Source: Schizochytrium sp. CCTCC M209059
Lineage: Eukaryota; Sar; Bigyra; Thraustochytrida; Thraustochytriidae
Length of the DNA stretch: 64,000 bases
NCBI GenBank assembly: GCA_000818945.1
Contig: KN805373.1
Span: 372,001 to 436,000, forward strand
Direction: 5' to 3'
The notes beneath the pieces are model-generated. The model worked only from the letters and a program-made list of their open reading frames with translations. It ran no database searches and was not told where the DNA came from. The position numbers and the translations under genes were made by a program. How positions within the stretch are numbered: the first letter of the stretch is position 1; every line of letters begins with the position of its first letter. This document shows positions 9,953 through 20,139 of this stretch, one piece after another.

Positions 9953-10495
9953 CTATGACGAAGCTCCCGAGCTAGACGCAGCAGCAGCAGCGGCAGCAGC
10001 GGCAGCAGCGACGGCCGAAGGCGGGCCTGATGCTGCATCAGCAGCATTTTCAGCCGCGGGCGCTCCACTCGCGGCATCAGAAGGTGGCACATCGGCCGTT
10101 TCCGCAGCGCTTGGAGCTTTGTCGAGACCCTTGGCCATCTCTGCAGAGATTTCCTCCTTGATGGTCTGCATGTCTTTGGCGACGCGGCGTTTTCGTTCCT
10201 TCTCCTCGAGAAGGTAGTCGGCCTTGTAGCGCGTATAGAGCTCCGGATTAGCATTCTCAACCTGATCAAGATGGTCGAGAAAGTCAACGGGTACGCGAAG
10301 GCCGTCAAGCTGCGTCCGCATCCCGTCAAGTTTTTCAAAGTGACCAATCAGGTTATTGACGCGCCCAAACATTTCCTTTTGTGCTGTCCCCTTGTCGTCG
10401 TCGTAAAACTCGCCCACCAGGCGTGCCGTCTCGTCGAGCTCGGCGAGGGCGTCCTGGATAGCCTTCATTACTGGCTGCGCCCGCTCGGCCGCCAT
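9953..10495 (-). CDS. MED10: Mediator complex subunit 10
   Basis: The protein has 180 residues from ATG at 10495. The frame stays open for 76 more codons upstream, but these are K/N-rich leader-like sequence. Residues ~10-105 match the MED10/Nut2 family: an N-terminal helix (AIQDALAELDETARLVGEF), then the hallmark EMFGRVNNLIGHFEKLD, LRVPVDFLDHLDQVENANP and ELYTRYKADYLLEE. MED10 is a middle-module subunit of Mediator, linking activators to RNA polymerase II in the nucleus. The core length is normal (~120-140 aa in other eukaryotes). The C-terminal ~55 residues are an Ala/Ser/Pro-rich extension ending in a run of 12 alanines, which looks disordered and lineage-specific. Confidence 0.88.
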   Translation of the reverse strand: MAAERAQPVMKAIQDALAELDETARLVGEFYDDDKGTAQKEMFGRVNNLIGHFEKLDGMRTQLDGLRVPVDFLDHLDQVENANPELYTRYKADYLLEEKERKRRVAKDMQTIKEEISAEMAKGLDKAPSAAETADVPPSDAASGAPAAENAADAASGPPSAVAAAAAAAAAAASSSGASS

Positions 10496-11066
10496 GCTGA
10501 CTGTTTGTCGCCCCTCTTCGCTGAGCGAGACTGACTCGGCGGAGGGAGAGTGTGCGCAACCTCTCGCGCTCTCAACACCACGAGCTGCGCGGCGGCTTGA
10601 CGTAGAGAACAGCACGCTGCTCCGCGTTGCTCTCTCCTGCTGCTTGTTTGTTGTAAAATATTCTTTGCTGTTTTTTTTTTGTTTTTTTTTGTTTTTTTCT
10701 GCTTTGCTTTTACAAGCAAGCAAGCACGAACAAGCAAGCGCTTTTATTTACTTTTCTTCCTCGTCGATGTTTGAGCTTGTCAAAGGCGCCTTCTTGGGCA
10801 CAGCGACAACTTTTGAGACTAGCCTTACGCACACATGGGGAGAATGAAAATTACACAAGTACGGGCGTAGACACCTTAGTTTTGTTTTCTCTCATCGCAG
10901 ACGGGGAAAATATTCAAGAGACGTACGTACAATGTTCAAGCAGGTCTGAGGCCTCGAAGAAAGGTCGAGACCAGGTCTCTGTTAACGGGGGAAAAAAAAA
11001 AGGAAACAACAAAAGTGATCTACAAATGGCTGGACGAAACAATTGAAAACACACACTCGCTCACAG
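10496..11066. other. Intergenic spacer, upstream of MED10
   Basis: This lies between two minus-strand genes. It contains T-rich homopolymer blocks at about 10670-10697 and otherwise nothing recognisable. Confidence 0.5.
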
Positions 11067-12569
11067 TCAATGAGCTGACTCATCGTCCTGGCCGTCCTCG
11101 CTATACTCGTGCTCATCCTCGCTAAGCTCGTCAAGGTCTTCGTCCTGGGGCGGCCGATGGCCCGGGTTCTGGGAAAGAAAAGCGGCAAGCTTGTCCTTCC
11201 CGGGTGGCTGCTCGGGCGGCTGTTTGGCCTTGGTGCGCTCTTCCGCTGCCTTAACTTTGGCTTCTGCCTTAGCTTCCTTGGCCTTGCGGCGCTCATTCTC
11301 TTCTTTTCGCTTGGCGAGCGACATGGCTAATTTAGACTTGGAAATGTCCTCTGCAAGACCGACGGTTGCCGCGCCCGTCAAGTAAATGCCGCCGCCCGCT
11401 TGGCGGGCTTGGCGCGCAATTTTCTCGGTAATTTCGTCTTTGGTAAGAGGCTTAGTCGCAGTTCCCTCCGGAGGAACACCAACCACGTTTTGCGCCTTGC
11501 CGGCGCCGGTCTTTTTAGAAAAGAGGCCTCGACCGAGACTCTGCATTCTCCGCCCCCCCTTCGGCGGTCGCGTGGCATACTTGGGCGCACCCTTGCTTGA
11601 TTTGGCTGCTAGGTTCTTGGCAATCAACTTGCTGAGGGCCGCCTTGTCCGGGTCCTCCTCCTCCTCCTCCTCTTCCTGCCCGGCCTCGTGCTCCTCCGCC
11701 TCGCCATCGAGTTCATCATGGTTCTTTTTTGCGCTCGCTTTGTCCTTTTTCGTCCTTTTCTTAAACTTGCCTTCTTTGCGAGACTTTTCGGCCTTGTCTG
11801 GTCTGACTTTTTCGGCTTTTTTCGTGGCCTTTCGGCTATCCGTGCTGACGCGCATAGACTTTCGGGATCGAGAGAGACTCTTGCGCAAGGAGTCACGAAG
11901 TCGTCCGAGTGCGCTCTTTTTCACTGGTTTCGGTAGCGCACCAATCCAGAGAAGTTTCGTCGGGTCAGGCACGATGCCGCCGAGAAATTCAAAAAAGGTC
12001 AAGTCCGCAATGTAGCCATCTCCATTGTCAAAGTCGGCTGCTGCCAGGGCCTCAGGTTCCATATCGACCTCGTCAGCATACAGATCCTCGTCGTCGTCGG
12101 TGTGCAAGTCGTCAGCGACATCGAAGGCCTCTTCTTCGTCGTGAACATCGTCGTCGTCGACGTCGTCGTCGTCGTCGTCGTCGTATCCTGCCTCTGGGTC
12201 GTACTCCTCGAGCTCTTCTTCCTCGTGCCCATCTGCGTCCGGTAGAGGTCGCAAAGACTCGATGGCGGAGACCCATTCGGCAGCTTCTTCTCGCGTTTTG
12301 CACAAGGCTGTGTACTTGCGTCCATTATTGGGGGGCGTGGCCGTGTCCGAAAAGTGAATCGTGAAGCGGGCGCCATCGAGCTCGACGAAGGAGATCTCGT
12401 CGAGAGGCAAGGTCTGCCGGCTCGCTAGATCCTTGTCGTTGCGACAAATTCGCAGGGCCAAGATGTCCTCATCCAGCGCAAAGAAACGTCGCTGCTTCAC
12501 GAGTCCCATCTTGCCGTGCATTTGCACGTAGCCACCGTGGACGATTGCATCGTGCTCCACGCCCTGCAT
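11067..12569 (-). CDS. PH-domain protein with acidic and basic low-complexity regions
   Basis: The protein has 500 residues from ATG 12569; the frame continues upstream, but as probable leader. Residues ~10-108 form a pleckstrin-homology domain: HGGYVQMHGKMGLVKQRRFFAL, a central strand set, and a C-terminal helix with the invariant Trp at 99 (EEAAEWVSAIESL). PH domains usually bind phosphoinositides or proteins at membranes. The basic pair KQRR in the beta1-beta2 region is compatible with lipid binding, but specificity cannot be read. Residues ~112-190 are Asp/Glu-rich. A conserved-looking hydrophobic patch (LTFFEFLGGIVPDPTKLLWIG) follows, then long Lys/Arg/Ser-rich and charged helical segments, and an acidic C-terminus. 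A scaffold or trafficking role is possible; no specific orthologue is recognised. Confidence 0.8.
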   Translation of the reverse strand: MQGVEHDAIVHGGYVQMHGKMGLVKQRRFFALDEDILALRICRNDKDLASRQTLPLDEISFVELDGARFTIHFSDTATPPNNGRKYTALCKTREEAAEWVSAIESLRPLPDADGHEEEELEEYDPEAGYDDDDDDDVDDDDVHDEEEAFDVADDLHTDDDEDLYADEVDMEPEALAAADFDNGDGYIADLTFFEFLGGIVPDPTKLLWIGALPKPVKKSALGRLRDSLRKSLSRSRKSMRVSTDSRKATKKAEKVRPDKAEKSRKEGKFKKRTKKDKASAKKNHDELDGEAEEHEAGQEEEEEEEDPDKAALSKLIAKNLAAKSSKGAPKYATRPPKGGRRMQSLGRGLFSKKTGAGKAQNVVGVPPEGTATKPLTKDEITEKIARQARQAGGGIYLTGAATVGLAEDISKSKLAMSLAKRKEENERRKAKEAKAEAKVKAAEERTKAKQPPEQPPGKDKLAAFLSQNPGHRPPQDEDLDELSEDEHEYSEDGQDDESAH

Positions 12570-12944
12570 CGTGTCACGTGTTTGCCGCGACAAGTTTGCA
12601 GCACTGCAGCAGCAGACAGTCTCCCCACGACCCTCACAGTCAAGGCCGAACGGTCTGCGACTTGAGCGTGAAAAGGCTTTACCACGCACGCACGCACGCA
12701 CGTACGCACACTCGCTTGCCAGGCTCGGTCAACTGGTTGATCGACGCGTGCTTGCGACGACCCAAACAAAGCTCCTCGTTCGCCTCGACTTTACCAGTTG
12801 CTCCGGAAGTACACCCGCGTCGAGGTGCGGAAAATACCCGCTCTGCGACCGAGCTCACCCCTTGCACGCGCTGCCAGGTCAGCGACTCTCCACGTCGTTC
12901 AGAGCGAGCGCGGAAGCGAGCAACCTCTGCCCGAGAGCAGTACG

Positions 12945-12950
12945 TGCTGC

Positions 12951-12982
<32 letters not shown>
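12945..12982. repeat. (CTG)n trinucleotide array
   Basis: About twelve CTG units with one CTA interruption. Confidence 0.85.
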
Positions 12983-12983
<1 letters not shown>

Positions 12984-13040
12984 ACGCGTGCGTACGTATC
13001 AGCACACCTTCCCGTGCAGTCGATTCTCGAGCGCGGCGCA

Positions 13041-13075
13041 GCTCTGCTCTGCTCTGCTCTGCTCTGCTGCTGCTC
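13041..13075. repeat. (CTCTG)n pentanucleotide array
   Basis: Five CTCTG units followed by CTG units. The same unit recurs at about 25481-25505. Confidence 0.85.
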
Positions 13076-14223
13076 GCGATCCCTCGCTGGTGCTGACTTG
13101 TGTTTGCCGGCGTCGTAAGCACAAGCCCCGACCCTCGCCACCTCGCCAGCCAGGTAGGTCCGCGCGCGTGGCAGCAATGTACGCCGACCCAAGTCGCCCG
13201 TCCCACCGCCTCCCTCCCTCGCTCGCTCGCTCCTGCGGCCACCCAGGCACGCAGCAGCAGCAGCAGCAGCAGCACCTCCTCGCCGCCGACGGCGCCCGCG
13301 CCCGCGACCTGCTGCAGCTGCTCGCGGGCGTCGCTGCGCGTCTGGACTCGCAGTCGAGTCCCTCGCGCCAGCGCAGCTGGGCTTGATAGATAGCTTGCTA
13401 GCTTAGCTTGTCGGCTTGCTTGCTATTCCGGCACGCGCTCCGGTGCACACGCGCATCCACAGAGGCGGTAGAGTAGAGCATAGATAGTATACGGGCAGAG
13501 AGAGGGAGGCACACATTGCACGGGCTGTGGTCGGTCGATGGATGATGTTTCTGGTTGCTGTTGGCGTTGCTGTTGTTGTCTGCCTTCTTCGGCTCTGCTT
13601 GTTTAGTATACTTGCTAAAGTTTGTCGCATAGACTGTCGTGCAAACCGAGTTGCCGTGGTTGATGTGGTTGGTTAATTCATGATGGGGTGCCGGCGCGTG
13701 CACCGAGTCCCGCCTATTCTCGTTTCCACCCCCTCTCCGGCCAGGGGGTCTTCGCAGACGTTTGTCTCCCTTCTCTCGCTATCTCCATCATCTAAATCAG
13801 GCACCCGACTCCAACTCTACTTCAAAACTCGTACCTCACCCCCAGATGGGGGCACCGTAGACCTCTCTTCCCTCGCGCCCATACCTTCATTCCATGCTCT
13901 TCTTCCCAGAACTGCTCCCGGGTTCTGTATTTCGCCTCCCTTTCTTCCCCTCACGTTTCCACCCCACCCCCTCCTCATCCGGCGCCCTCCCGCCCCGAAG
14001 TCCCACAACCCCAGCCCTTGCGCCGCTCATGATTGGCCGGGCTCTTTTGCTGCGGAATGGGCAGCAAAGCGCGGCGGCGCCGTGGCCTGGTCGGTGCCAT
14101 ACATTCCTCGCTCCAGTCGCTCCTAAGCAAAGGGAAGAAGGGGAGGGCTGAAGAAAGGGAAAGGAGAGCAGAAGAGCAATCGAAGGACAGGTGACCGCCG
14201 CCGCCCGACACATCCCCGCGACC

Positions 14224-15018
14224 ATGTCTGCGTCCGGCATCGTGCGCGGCCCGAACAAGGGCCACATCGTGGAGAAGCGCCCCAACGCTTCCTCGTCCAG
14301 GCCCTCCCGGCGAGTTGGCGTAAGTATTGCCTGCGTGCGGGCATGCATGGATGCATGCGCGCGGAGAGAGCGCCGACCAACACCTCGCTCGCTTGCTTGC
14401 TTGCTTGCTTGCTTGCTCTCGGAGACCGACACCGACATCGCTGGCGACACGGAGTACGCCCAGCACAAGGCGGTCGGTCTCTCGAGCAACGCGCGAGAGA
14501 GAGCGAGAGCTTGCTGTGAAAGGAGACCGCTTCAGTTGAGGCTCGGAAGAAAAAAAAGGCGACCTTCGCGTCCGCGATATTGGTATCGCGGCCGACGGTC
14601 AACGCCAAGCCTACGCCGAGCGGTTGATCCTTTTGAGCAAGCCAAAATGATAATGCTTTATTGTCTTTTGGAGGAAGAGAAATGGAGAGAGAGGTGGGCG
14701 TGCGTGTACAAGGAACAAAATAACGGAGATGACTAACTTTTCTCGCCTCTTCGAACATGTTCGAATGATCTCGCGACGAACTCAATACAGCGCAAGAGCA
14801 AGCGCGTCCACCAGGTCCGCGGCCTCATCCGCGAGGTCGCCGGTCTCGCCCCCTACGAGAAGCGTATTATCGATGTGATCAAGGTTATGGGTGGCAGCGC
14901 CGACAAGAAGATCTACAAGGTTGCCAAGGCCCGGCTCGGCTCGCACCGCCGCGCCATCCTCAAGCGCGACGAGCTCAAGAACCTCGCCGCCACCATGCGT
15001 GCCCGGGGTCAGCACTAA
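14224..15018 (+). CDS. RPL36: 60S ribosomal protein eL36
   Basis: There are two exons, 14224-14319 and 14791-15018, giving 107 residues. Exon 1 encodes MSASGIVRGPNKGHIVEKRP...RRVG and stops exactly at a GTAAGT donor. The acceptor ACTCAATACAG ends at 14790 and joins in phase 0 to RKSKRVHQVRGLIREVAGLA. The protein carries the eL36 signatures GxNKGHxV, (V/L)IREVAGLAPYEKR, KVAKARLGSHRRA and KRDELKNLAATMR. The family is usually about 100-106 residues, so it is complete. eL36 is a structural component of the cytosolic large ribosomal subunit. The pyrimidine-rich DNA just upstream is reminiscent of leaders of ribosomal protein genes elsewhere, but that is inference. Confidence 0.93.
14320..14790 (+). 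other. Intron (471 bp) of the eL36 gene
   Basis: GTAAGT donor, CAATACAG acceptor. It contains a (TTGC)n tetranucleotide tract at about 14392-14416. Both flanking exons read as conserved eL36, so the boundaries are well supported. Confidence 0.9.
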
Positions 15019-15423
15019 AAAGTTATGATATCTTGGCAATGAGTTCTGCGTGTCCTTGTTACCTTTTCTCACGTCGCTCCTTTTTCATGCGTACCTTTTG
15101 CTTTGCAAGGTACATTTTCCCAGTCGTTGGATGCTGCGAATGGTGATGACAGAGTAGCCAGGACTTTGATCTTTGGGTTTCCCACATTGAAAACAAGTTA
15201 ATGGTCGCACTTTCACTTTGCGGAGAAAGAGATTCTGGCGAGCGGGTGGGCGGGCGGGCGGGCGACAAAAAAAGGAAAGTTTAAAAAAAGTCAGCAACAA
15301 TTCATAGATCACATGCTTGTGAAGCTCCATCAATTTCAAACTTTAAGTCTACAGAAAAAGATCAAATGCACAAAAACATCCACAATGAAGTTGATGGAGC
15401 GCCGCTCACAATGGTCTCTTTGA
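15019..15423. other. Tail-to-tail spacer between eL36 and transporter genes
   Basis: This is a 405-bp convergent intergenic segment with a (GGGC)n tract at about 15243-15262 and A-rich blocks. No coding signal is visible. Confidence 0.5.
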
Positions 15424-17250
15424 TTAACCTTGGTGCTGGTGATTTGAAATGTCGCGCCGCTTGGGCGTTTGCTGAAAGGCGGAGCGTCTCGACCAAGGCT
15501 GTCGACCGACTTGCTCACGCTTCTTGGCATTGGCCTGTTTGAAGACTGGAGATTGCGCTGGAGAACTTGCACTTTTATCCTGCTTTGCCGAAGCAGAAGC
15601 CAAAAGGCCAACACCAACAACAATCGCAAGCACGCCCGCTCCAAACGTGACGTACTGGCGAAAGGAAAGGTTGGCGAAGTCGCCGTAGTACAAGGCTCCA
15701 CAGAGAGTCGACGATAACAAGAGTGTCGCCTGGTACACGGGGACAATGAAGAGTGGCTCAAACTGCTCCAGCGCAAAGTTGATCCAGTTAAGCTGACAGA
15801 ATGCCACAGCAATCCACACCACAAAGAGCGTGATGCTCGAGGCAGAGCTGAAAATTGTAAATTGACCAATCAGCTCCACGGCCGCCTTGGCCAGTACGTT
15901 GTTGAAGCCACCCATGATGCCAGGCATCATGCCTCTTGCTAGCTGTCGCTTATTGACGTCGGGTTGACCTGCGAGTGCGCGAAGGTAGGCAATGCCGGCG
16001 ATTGCTGCGATCGAGTAGAGTTGAAAAGGTCGGCCGCCAAACATCAATACCAGCTCTTCGAGCTGATAGTGCTTGGTAACGCGTGGCCCACCACCCACGA
16101 TGAGCACGCACCCCATGAGCGTTAGCAAAGTGGCAAATATGTCCTTGTGCGTCAAGGTAACGCCGCCAAACCATTTTGTGGTGGCAAGGAGTGCATTCCA
16201 GACAATTGTCAATCCCGAGAGCGGAGCCAGAAGCGATTGCGAAGCAAGCGCAAGACTCATGAGCGTCAAGAGTGTACCAAGGATGGTGATGGCCACGTTG
16301 CCGCCCAGCCAACACATGACGGACGGCCGCGACGTGTAAGCCAACACCTGACGGCGTGCGACCTTATTGCGAGGAAGCATTGCCCGAGCCCATTGCGCTG
16401 GAGGGGGGAATTTGACAACGCGGTGACGGGACTCCTCGTCGAGAGACATTTTGTGCGCGAGTGTCACGAGATGGTTGCCGACAGCAGCAACCATCGTTCC
16501 GAAGAGAGCCAAAAGCACGCCCACGTACCAAAGGTCCTCCTCCTCATCCTCCTCATCCTCCCCTTCCTCTTGATCTTCCTCTTCGCCTTCTCCCCCTTTT
16601 CTCGATGATTCAGCGGTGTCGTCGTGATCCGCCTCGTGCAATGTATCCGCGAGCTCCGCTTCGAGACGACCTTTGGAGAAAGCGGCGGCATCCGCACGAT
16701 CTTTGGCAGCCTGGACGGCTTCTCGCGCAACCTGGGCAGCATAGCGTTCTTCTGCAATGACCGCGGCACTTCGCTGAAGACCTTGCGCTCCAGCATAGCC
16801 GTGGTAGCGTCCAAAGAGGCCCATCCAGTGAAAGTGGAAAATTTTGTTGATCATTCCACCGGCCATTTCCGAAATTGGTTCAAGCCAAGAGACCTTCGGG
16901 CGCAGACTCGGCGCCTTAACGCGACGCACCACAGAAGCTGCAGAGCCTTCGAGTGGGATCGTCGTCATGCGCGCCACAGCCACCGTGAAGAAAATGACAT
17001 AGGTGACGATAATGAAAGCTACAAGCACTTTGAAGAGCGTCTCATTCCTGACAGTCTTGCTCTTGCCGCGGGACGACCGCGAGCGAGGCTGACTGCGAGA
17101 GTCTTCGGGATGAAGATCGCGTCTTCTGTCCTCGAGGTCTCTCGCACGATCTAATTCCAGTTGCGACAGCGACGAGATTGGCACGTGAAGCTCGCTGGCA
17201 TCGTCACTGCCGCTGCCGGCTCCGCCCTCGTCTTTGCTCGCGCTCAACAT
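15424..17250 (-). CDS. NIPA-like / DMT-superfamily membrane transporter
   Basis: The protein has 608 residues from ATG 17250. The longer frame upstream is Gly-rich and lacks support. A soluble Ser/Asp/Arg-rich N-terminus is followed by one hydrophobic helix (LFKVLVAFIIVTYVIFFTVA) at about residues 70-92. A charged linker with an E/D-rich stretch follows. From about residue 240 a block of roughly eight or nine helices typical of NIPA/DMT carriers begins (WYVGVLLALFGTMVAAVGN, LLAPLSGLTIVWNALLA, GCVLIVGGG, FNNVLAKAAVELI, QLNWINFALEQFEPLFIVPVYQ). NIPA proteins are Mg2+ or divalent-cation transporters of the plasma membrane or endosomes. The substrate here is inferred from the family only. The extra N-terminal helix and acidic loop before the carrier core are unusual. 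The C-terminus is a hydrophilic Lys/Gln/Arg tail. Confidence 0.8.
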   Translation of the reverse strand: MLSASKDEGGAGSGSDDASELHVPISSLSQLELDRARDLEDRRRDLHPEDSRSQPRSRSSRGKSKTVRNETLFKVLVAFIIVTYVIFFTVAVARMTTIPLEGSAASVVRRVKAPSLRPKVSWLEPISEMAGGMINKIFHFHWMGLFGRYHGYAGAQGLQRSAAVIAEERYAAQVAREAVQAAKDRADAAAFSKGRLEAELADTLHEADHDDTAESSRKGGEGEEEDQEEGEDEEDEEEDLWYVGVLLALFGTMVAAVGNHLVTLAHKMSLDEESRHRVVKFPPPAQWARAMLPRNKVARRQVLAYTSRPSVMCWLGGNVAITILGTLLTLMSLALASQSLLAPLSGLTIVWNALLATTKWFGGVTLTHKDIFATLLTLMGCVLIVGGGPRVTKHYQLEELVLMFGGRPFQLYSIAAIAGIAYLRALAGQPDVNKRQLARGMMPGIMGGFNNVLAKAAVELIGQFTIFSSASSITLFVVWIAVAFCQLNWINFALEQFEPLFIVPVYQATLLLSSTLCGALYYGDFANLSFRQYVTFGAGVLAIVVGVGLLASASAKQDKSASSPAQSPVFKQANAKKREQVGRQPWSRRSAFQQTPKRRDISNHQHQG

Positions 17251-18185
17251 GGGCAGTCCTCGACCTTGTGGCCAGCGGTCTCCAGGGACCGGGAAACGGG
17301 GCTGGGCCCGCCCACAATGGTCTTTGGCCCGCTGCCCGCCCCCGCCCCCGCCCTCGCGCAATCGCTCTCTTGCTATGTATGCTCACCAGCCGCGTCGAAT
17401 TCTTTGCGCCGTCATCGTTGGTGGTGTCACCGGAAAAACATCGAACGGTGGGCAAGGAAGGGGGATAGGTATCACGGGTATGCAGGGAACCCAAAGCATG
17501 GTCGTATGCGGTGGGGGGGAGGGGGAGGCGAACACGAAGGGAGGACCGCTGCTGCACGATGAGATGCGAGCTTTCCACGCAAATATGGTTTCCTTAATAG
17601 CGGTCGAAGAGATGCATTACTTTTTTTGGGGGGGGGGGAGGTTGGTAAGGCGAAGGGGAGAAATTTGCTGCGACGAATTTAGAGCAGGTGGACGGAGAAT
17701 CTAGCACTCGGAAGTCAGAAAATAGCATTAGTAGCGTAGCAGGAAAACTAGCAATAGACGTAAGTTTAGCAGCATGTTCCTGAAGTAGAAAAGTAGCATG
17801 CAAAAGAGAAAAGTTAGCATTCGTAGATTGATCGACGTAGCAAGTCGATCACTCGAAGCAGCAAATTGAATACTCGAGCCAGAGAATCAGCTTTCAGAGG
17901 AGATTAGCAGCAGAGGAGATGTATCGATGGAAAAAGCATCCAAAAATTTTCCATAAGAGCTGAGCAAAACGTCGTCCTCGTAGTGGTCTCGGAATCTCGC
18001 GTTGGCCATGTCGTGCACGCTAACATGCGGAAACCATTCTCAGGCTTTGAAGGGTAAGAATGGCATTCCAGCCTACAGTAAGATATTCAATGCCATGGCG
18101 TTGCGCAAAGCGAGCATGGATATTTGTTCATAAAGCTCAACGAAGCTTGCTGCTTCGCGATCTTTTCGCCTGACTGATTGTACTA

Positions 18186-18724
18186 CCCATGCCCTCTTTT
18201 AGCCTCTGCGATCGCAGCAGCAGAAAGCCTGAAAGACTTGATCAATCAAGAGCCTGTTGGCCGATCGGCGCAACGTTCCAACCGAATCACCCAAAGGGTC
18301 AGATGAGCCCGCATTAAAGCAGCCATCGGCAGACCGTAATGAGTGGACCAAAACAAAGAAGTGTTGTCCCCTTTCGTGCACGGAACAGCAATCTGGGTGA
18401 CGTCACTGTCCCGTCTAGAATACCGTGAGGCGAGAACAAGTCTCGGAAGGGAGGAAGGTACCGCACACGACAGTATCTTGATTGCAAAATGGGTCTGCCT
18501 GCACCAATCTTTCTCTCAATGCTCGTTCAGACGCCGCACTTGTCCATCTTCCTGGCAGCCCGGCCAGCTCTTCCGCACTACGTTCTCTCACCGGACAGGA
18601 AGTAATTCCAACCGATATCAGACCGGACTCGCCTGCGGACGTGCTTGAAGACTTGCACTCCGCCGCACTGCAAGCGCTGTCCCCTCGGGCCCGTTATCTA
18701 ACGTATGGCACTTGCGAAGTGTAG
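18186..18724 (+). pseudogene. Possible decayed or unspliced coding fragment
   Basis: Successive short frames look protein-like but do not connect. After a splice-acceptor-like CCCTCTTTTAG comes SAIAAAESLKDLINQEPVG... to a stop. Later an 80-residue frame, 18482-18724, reads as a balanced acidic/Ser-rich peptide ending LQALSPRARYLTYGTCEV. Its first codon is TTG/ATT-like rather than ATG. It could be a remnant of a gene or mobile element, or several small exons. I recognise no family. Confidence 0.2.
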
Positions 18725-19905
18725 TCACATAGTATAGTATACTATAACCCACCGCCAAAGGTTGCATCGTAACGACGGGCGCCGCGTGTCCTGCCTTGAC
18801 AATGCCTTCTGCGTTGGCTCTGGTGGTATGCGCCGCTGCCGCAGGCTAGAGCATGCATGCCCGCCTTTGGTCCTCGAATGACTCACGCCCGAACGCATGC
18901 CTCACCTCCAGTGCATCTTGTTTGGCGGCCTAGCCTTGCTCGTGCATTTTTGCTTGCGCTTGCGCTTGCGTGTCTGCTTCTTCGCTTTTTCCGTCGCAGA
19001 GCGCGGCGAGCTGGAGCTGGGGATGAGGCATGTCATCGTCATCAGGCCACACCCCTAAACGCTCACTTTATCATGCGCAGGGCCCACGCGCGCACGCACA
19101 CGCTGCGCCTGCGAATGAGGGCGGTTGGTCGTGCACGCCGGTCGTCTCCGGGCACGCCACGCCACGCCATAGCAAGCCGAGCCACGCCAAGCGATGACAA
19201 GCCCAAGCCAAGCCAAGCCAAGCCCAAGACAACACGAGATGAGGCTTGCACGCGCGGCGCTCTTTTCTTTCTTTGCAGGCTGCCAGCGGCACCTCGTCCC
19301 CTAATGGCGCGTGCCCGTCCCACAGCAGCCCCGCCGGCACCCCCCGCAGCCCCCGGCTTTCGACTGCAGTCTTCCCACAGACGGTCCATTTATAGTCGCA
19401 CACCTTCTTGCCCCGCGACGTGCTCAGCCTTCTCATTCTTTCACTCTTTCATTCATTCCCTCGTCTTCGGCCCTCGCTCCGACGGCCGGCCCGCGCGCCT
19501 TCGCTCGCTCGTGCGCTTGCTTGCCCGTTCAGCCGGGCTTGGCAAGCTTGACGCCTTCGCTTGAGTGCTGGGCTGGGCCGGGACCCTGCGCTCGCTGCGC
19601 AGAAACGTGTTTTTTCTATCTTCTCTCCAACTCGCCAGCGGTCGCCAGCACAAGCGCACGCGCCCAGCCAGGCACGCAAGCCTCGACATCGGCAAGCTGC
19701 CAGACCGGGTGCAAGCAAGCAAGGAAGCAAGCACGCACGCACGCACTCGCTCGAGCGAGCGAGCGAGCGAGCTTGCACGGCTTGAGCGAGCTAGCTAGCT
19801 CATTTCACCGGCCATGGGGAACACTAAACAATCGTGAAGAGGAAGTAGGTTTCAGAGGGAAGGAAGCAAGCAAGGCGAGCAAGGCGAGCAAGGCCGCGCC
19901 ATAGC

Positions 19906-19990
19906 GCACTTGCGGCGCGCCCGGCGCAAGTGCACCGCCGGCTTTGCGCCACTTGCGGCGCGGAAACTCCGCACTTGCGGCGCGCCCGGC
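19906..19990. repeat. 20-bp perfect direct repeat with internal inverted copies
   Basis: GCACTTGCGGCGCGCCCGGC occurs identically at 19906-19925 and 19971-19990. A partial copy (CACTTGCGGCGCGG) lies near 19950, and the inverted core GCGCAAGTGC is at 19925-19934. Confidence 0.9.
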
Positions 19991-20139
19991 AGGCGCACAC
20001 AGAGAGAGAGGCGCGAGCTCGCAGGGCAAAAACGCAAGCAAAGAAGCGAGCGAGCTCCGCACGCGACGCGACGCCGAGGCGAGCGAGCGAGCGAGCGAGC
20101 GAGGGCGCGAGCAGGAGAGAGGGAGCGGGCGTGGCGAGC

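Larger units (their letters stand above)
12570..14223. other. Divergent intergenic region between PH-protein and eL36 genes
   Basis: This is 1.65 kb of simple-sequence-rich DNA: CTG array at 12945-12982, CTCTG array at 13041-13075, CAG array near 13254-13274, and a pyrimidine-rich zone at 13690-14010 just upstream of the ribosomal protein gene. A 69-codon ATG frame at 13177-13386 contains the CAG array and has no other support. Confidence 0.5.
17251..20139. other. Divergent intergenic region with motif cluster and possible gene remnant
   Basis: This is 2.9 kb between a minus- and a plus-strand gene. 17700-17910 is AT-richer and holds nine TAGCA pentamers. 18180-18724 contains short reading frames with normal amino-acid composition, broken by frame changes. 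A perfect 12-bp palindrome (ATAGTATACTAT) sits at about 18733-18744. 18950-20100 is GC-rich with GCTC/GAGC tetranucleotide runs and a 20-bp direct repeat at 19906 and 19971. No intact gene can be supported. Confidence 0.5.

Noticed and set aside
12571..13386. 271-residue plus-strand frame
   Set aside because: Built from CTG, CTCTG and CAG arrays with Ser/Arg/Ala bias. The ATG lies antisense to the start of the PH-protein gene.
18733..18744. 12-bp palindrome ATAGTATACTAT as a possible transposon terminus or origin
   Set aside because: A single short AT palindrome without a partner repeat, target duplication or linked transposase.
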